The translations under genes were made by a program, and so were the position numbers. 64,000 bases of DNA. Origin: Ridgeia piscesae. Its lineage: Eukaryota > Annelida > Polychaeta > Sabellida > Siboglinidae. The stretch lies in the NCBI GenBank assembly GCA_025642075.2, contig JAODUO010001167.1:53501-117500 (forward strand), given 5' to 3'. Below are positions 44,426 through 64,000 of the stretch, one piece after another. Each line of letters opens with the position of its first letter. Positions within the stretch are counted from its first letter, which is position 1. The notes beneath the pieces were generated by a model that was not told the DNA's origin, searched no databases, and was given only the letters and a program-made list of their open reading frames with translations.

Positions 44426-44607
44426 CCAACTGCTGGACGAGCTGTGCAAGTCACGGATCGGGCAAAGACATGAAATGGCAGTATAAAAGTATACTGGGCG
44501 GCACACGACAAGAAGTAGAAGCTTCACAAGCAGACCACCTCGTTCTGAAATATTTGTCAGAATGAGATTTGCAAACATTGGAGCTAAACCTTGCAAACCC
44601 CTCGGTT

Positions 44608-44735
44608 CCATGCATACGCATACGCATACGCATACGCATACGCATACGCATACACACACGTCTACAGACGATGCAGTTATACACACATGCACACACAAAC
44701 ACCCGGTAGATACACACACAAACACCCGGTACACA

Positions 44736-44814
<79 letters not shown>

Positions 44815-44850
44815 TATATGCACATACGCGCGCGCGTACACATAGATTTA
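44608..44850. repeat. Compound (GCATAC)n, (GCAC)n, (CA)n microsatellite
   Basis: GCATAC hexamers, then CA, then an ordered (GCAC) run of about 56 bp, then CA, then GCGCGCG. Located 440 bp before the kinase-like start codon. Confidence 0.95.
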
Positions 44851-45287
44851 TGATATAGGGTCTAGCTGTTACGCAGTAAAATTAGCGCAAGTGCAGCTTG
44901 AGTGAAAATGTCCAAGAGAAGCTAAGGTTTGCCATGTAACACTCGATTTAATAGGTCTGACGACCGCGTTGTGTAAAGTTCTTATTATAAATATTGACCT
45001 TTTATTATGCGCCAATTACTGATGATACACGAGTCATGACGTAACGTATGGCGGCTTAAACGGTTAACGTTAGTTTGTACGTGAATGAACAGATTTGTTT
45101 TAACGTAACTTGTTAGATTTACATCGAATGACATACGATCATCGTAGCAACACATTCGTAATGAGGGACAGTGGAAAAGCATTTTAGTATTTCATAAATA
45201 AAATAGCCATTTCAGAGTCGATTTCTCAAGTGTCTTGATAGCGAAACGGGTGAACAAGTTGTCAGTTTTGGAAATTAACCAGACGAC

Positions 45288-62353
<17,066 letters not shown>

Positions 62354-62463
62354 GTCCACTGACGGACCCCGATGTGACTTCGTTGAATTAACTTCGCAGG
62401 CGCAAAGACACGAATGACCATGAATGGTACGACATTGAATGTCCAATCGAGTTCGTATGTTAA

Positions 62464-62469
62464 AATAAA
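62464..62469 (+). terminator. Candidate poly(A) signal of the kinase-like gene
   Basis: AATAAA 111 bp after the stop codon. Confidence 0.6.
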
Positions 62470-62479
62470 GGACGATCAA

Positions 62480-63254
62480 ATCATTGTTTGTTATCGTGAG
62501 GCGCTCCTTGCGTAAAGAATTTTACGATCTTACGACCTGTCGATGCCCTTGATACGTTCGTTAGGTCTAAACCAGGGGGTCCTCGGTCCACTGGTGGGGG
62601 GCTGCCGCAGCCGCAGGGAGGTGCCAGAGAGTCCGCGAGAGAGCACTTTAGCCAATTCTCAGCTAATTACGAAAACAGCCACTGCTGCCTTTTCATGATA
62701 TGATGGTTGTCGTGAATGAATGCCCTGCTCGAACGAGTCGACACATCAACTAAACTAAAACCATTGCACCTCTTGCCTCCCCCGGAAGTACTGACATGTT
62801 TGAACAGATGCATTCTGGGGGGAAATAGGTTCTCGTATCATTGAATGGCAGGTCACAAAACACATGCAAGGGTTGGTGAGCATATTCAACAGTTACATCT
62901 TATTATTTCCTGGATCCATAAAGGAGCACCTGTGACTTGCAACCCCATTTACAAACAACAATGCCGTCTCGTTACAACATATCAAAGGCTTGCTTATGTT
63001 GTGTTTAATTGAGATAAACGAAAAAGGACATAATTACATACTATGACATGTATTTAATTTACCTATGTTTGTTTGATTAGTAATATTTAACAAACAGTGC
63101 ATGTAATGAAACCACCGACAGGAAACACGCAGTATTACTTTTACAAGTTTAATACAAAATCTTGAGTAAGTATTCCAAAAAGTTAAAAAGGTTGAGACGC
63201 GCTGACTAAAAGAATACCTTGGAAGAGCGAAGGTACTGCCTTTTAGCAAACACA

Positions 63255-63302
<48 letters not shown>

Positions 63303-63318
63303 CACACACGACCACGCA

Positions 63319-63369
<51 letters not shown>

Positions 63370-64000
63370 CAAGTATGGCTTACGAGAATTGAGCGTGACT
63401 TCAAAAAGTCTATAGTTTTATGATTGGACGGAATAGCACGGTTCACCGGATAACACTGAAACGTGAAAAGGCAATGCAACAACGTACAACACGCACCACA
63501 GCGACATTGTCTCGATTTGAGGGCACCAATAAGAATCTTCGCACTCGTCGTATACCCTCAAAGTGGGCATATTTCGTGTCCCACTGAGAATAGATTAAAC
63601 GCGCAATATCCCTGGTATATGCAACGTAATTATGTTCCATGTGTCCATTGTCTTAATGGCGACACAAATGTTCAAATCGCAACTTGACTGTATGAGGCGA
63701 CTTCAGACATATTTCTTCCGTGTCAATCGGGGCATGCTCAAGCGAACGTCATTGTCCAATGTTCTAAATACGTATCGTGATACATCGTTGACACATTTCC
63801 GGGTTGGCTGACTTCGGAGGAATGATGTGACACTTTGCGTGCTAACTTGCAACCACACACGGACGTTGGAAGCAGAATTGTATCTTCTTCACGCAATCAT
63901 GAGCGATGTGTTGTCAGTCGGGTTAAATTGCTGAACACCTTATGCAAATCACACCAAACGCTGCCTTCACTGTTCCGCATGTCTGGCTTGTGGCTGCGAC
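62480..64000. other. Downstream intergenic sequence
   Basis: No gene recognised. A (GCAC)n/(CA)n microsatellite lies at 63250-63368. Confidence 0.6.
63250..63368. repeat. (GCAC)n/(CA)n microsatellite
   Basis: GCAC tetramers in two blocks separated by CACACACGACCAC, then a pure CA run. Confidence 0.95.

Noticed and set aside
42896..44565. Three overlapping open frames of over 500 aa rich in MPHLLRQCPTYSDNAPPTQT
   Set aside because: All three are frames of the same 20-bp minisatellite. Coding in every frame at once is not credible and there is no homology or splice support.

Overview
The window is nuclear DNA from an animal. Every gene is split by GT-AG introns, intergenic and intronic DNA is AT-rich and full of microsatellites, minisatellites, SINE-like repeats, MITEs and decayed LINE pieces, and all encoded proteins are metazoan families. 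The mix (an invertebrate-type SARM1, Rab35, ABHD11 and a TSSK-like kinase) suggests an invertebrate bilaterian, possibly a mollusc or another lophotrochozoan. The species cannot be fixed from sequence alone.

Layout. (1) 1-5851: no gene recognised, several simple repeats. (2) 5852-17867, plus strand: the 3' half of a SARM1 gene (SAM-SAM-TIR NADase), with two homologous alternatives for the last TIR exon. (3) 18.2-25.5 kb: intergenic, no gene recognised apart from a possible extra SARM1 exon at 18505. (4) 25523-34510, minus strand: a complete six-exon Rab35, convergent with SARM1. (5) 34.5-37.1 kb: the space between Rab35 and ABHD11, which are head to head, holding a decayed LINE and an inverted-repeat element. 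(6) 37101-41475, plus: a five-exon ABHD11-type alpha/beta hydrolase. (7) 41.5-45.3 kb: intergenic, dominated by a 1.45-kb array of a 20-bp unit that is open in every forward frame but is not a gene. (8) 45288-62353, plus: a twelve-exon TSSK/CAMK-like protein with a degenerate kinase domain and a long tail, whose introns hold the most extreme simple-sequence DNA in the window. (9) 62.35-64 kb: no gene recognised.

The exon joins were read by hand. Splice phases are consistent across every junction of Rab35 (202 aa), ABHD11 (278 aa) and the kinase-like gene (677 aa), which strongly supports the models. The genes are not an operon and share no obvious pathway.

The most unusual observations are: a 35-bp tandem array that multiplies the 5' splice site of the kinase exon encoding His-Arg of the HRD motif about 25 times, with every later copy creating an immediate stop; loss of the DFG Asp in that same kinase; the duplicated terminal SARM1 exon; a Rab35 minisatellite running up to a splice acceptor; and SINE copies sitting just upstream of three different splice acceptors.
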